A stretch of 64,000 nt of DNA, taken from assembly GCA_016521575.1 (NCBI GenBank), contig JAEKDP010000013.1, forward strand, positions 31,778 through 95,777, given 5' to 3'. Shown piece by piece: positions 63,572 to 64,000 of the stretch. How positions within the stretch are numbered: the stretch's first letter is position 1; the number at the start of each line of letters is the position of its first letter. The translations under genes and the position numbers were made by a program. This DNA is from Rhodobacteraceae bacterium F11138 (GTDB lineage: Bacteria; Pseudomonadota; Alphaproteobacteria; Rhodobacterales; Rhodobacteraceae). The notes under the pieces were generated by a model. It ran no database searches. It was not told where the DNA came from and worked only from the letters and a program-made list of their open reading frames with translations.

Positions 63572-64000
63572 TGTCAATTGGCATTGAAGTTTGACCCCCT
63601 ATCGGCGTCCAATATTGACCCCCTTGTGCTGAGCAGGCCCGGCGCTGCGTAGCCCTCACATAGCGCAGCGGCGGCGGGCCTGCGGGGTTTCGGGTTAGCG
63701 CTATGCGCGGTTCTTGAAGCGCCAGCTTTCGTTTCCGGTTTCGACGATCTCGCAGTGGTGCGTAAGCCGGTCGAGCAACGCGGTTGTCATTTTGGCATCG
63801 CCGAAGACGCTGGGCCATTCGCCGAAGGCCAGGTTGGTTGTGACGATGATGGATGTGCGTTCGTAGAGTTTGCTGATCAGGTGGAACAGGAGCTGTCCGC
63901 CGGTCTGGGCGAAGGGCAGATAACCCAGTTCATCGAGGATCAGGAAGTCGAGGCGGGAGATGAGATCGGCGGTTCGGCCCTGGCGTTCTGCGCGGGCTTC
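63572..64000 (-). mobile_element. IS21-family insertion sequence, partial (istB end)
   Basis: The left end of the element is near 63572 (TGTCAATTGG) and contains repeats TTGACCCCCT at 63591 and TTGACCCCCTT at 63615, the multiple terminal repeats expected of IS21 elements. The istB gene follows on the minus strand and runs off the window. The exact terminus and any target duplication cannot be fixed without the other end. Confidence 0.65.
63701..64000 (-). CDS. istB: IS21-family helper ATPase IstB (partial)
   Basis: The last 99 residues of IstB are present: [13 protein letters not shown] carries the Walker B region, then [28 protein letters not shown] sequence, [25 protein letters not shown] and the end WRFKNRA. 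IstB loads the IstA transposase on target DNA. The N-terminal part with Walker A and the istA gene lie beyond the right edge. The visible part has no frameshift or stop. Confidence 0.92.
   Translation of the reverse strand, partial: EARAERQGRTADLISRLDFLILDELGYLPFAQTGGQLLFHLISKLYERTSIIVTTNLAFGEWPSVFGDAKMTTALLDRLTHHCEIVETGNESWRFKNRA

Noticed and set aside
1..64000. CRISPR array
   Set aside because: No series of regularly spaced direct repeats was seen anywhere; the repeats found are inverted pairs or single tandem duplications.

Overview
The window looks like a chromosomal segment of a Roseobacter-group alphaproteobacterium (Rhodobacterales). This rests on the overall G+C-rich sequence, the gene neighbourhoods (ppiD-trpE, trpGDC-moaC, pdhABC with a lipoyl domain on E1-beta, gpt/LysE/fabI, purMN-rnd), a B12-dependent NrdJ, a non-pyrrolysine MttB homologue with a separate corrinoid protein, and PhoX. 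No plasmid replication or phage structural genes are visible.

Layout. 1-9.2 kb: a split tryptophan region (ppiD-trpE and trpG-trpD-trpC-moaC on the minus strand, separated by a plus-strand divergent polysaccharide deacetylase) and an aminotransferase. 9.2-13.3 kb: gpt, a LysE exporter, fabI, pdxH, a double cold-shock-domain protein, a DUF192 protein and tRNA-Pro. 13.3-18.3 kb: a lipoprotein and nrdJ with a DnaA-box-bearing upstream region. 18.5-29 kb: an EF-hand protein, an MttB-family methyltransferase, an outer-membrane barrel, a second aminotransferase, cysS with a cysteine-rich leader peptide, cimA, a phytoene-synthase-like protein, an MFS transporter and a 3-methyladenine glycosylase. 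29-34.3 kb: a DUF2950/DUF3300 pair, an esterase, small enzymes, a pseudouridine synthase and an HNH endonuclease.

34.3-39.4 kb is an accessory island. It holds a two-gene Kiwa-type anti-phage module whose kwaA is split by an in-frame amber codon, a 49-residue cysteine-containing small gene upstream of it, a compact multi-hairpin element, and the remains of a Tn5053/Tn402-type transposition module (5'-truncated tniB plus an unusually long tniQ, no tniA).

39.5-64 kb returns to core functions: ornithine cyclodeaminase and arginase with a divergent Lrp regulator, dsbB-dedA, two tRNAs (Leu-CAA and a CAU tRNA, probably Ile2), purMN, rnd, sufE, DUF1638 with a corrinoid protein, phoX behind a Pho box, cysE, pdhABC with a nearly identical duplicated lipoyl-domain tract, ftsB, class I aldolase, pgk, two overlapping cyclophilins, and bactofilin overlapping an M23 peptidase. 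The right edge enters an IS21-family element (istB, truncated by the window).

The strongest leads are the interrupted Kiwa locus with its small upstream gene and structured flank, and the putative cysteine-sensing attenuator in front of cysS.
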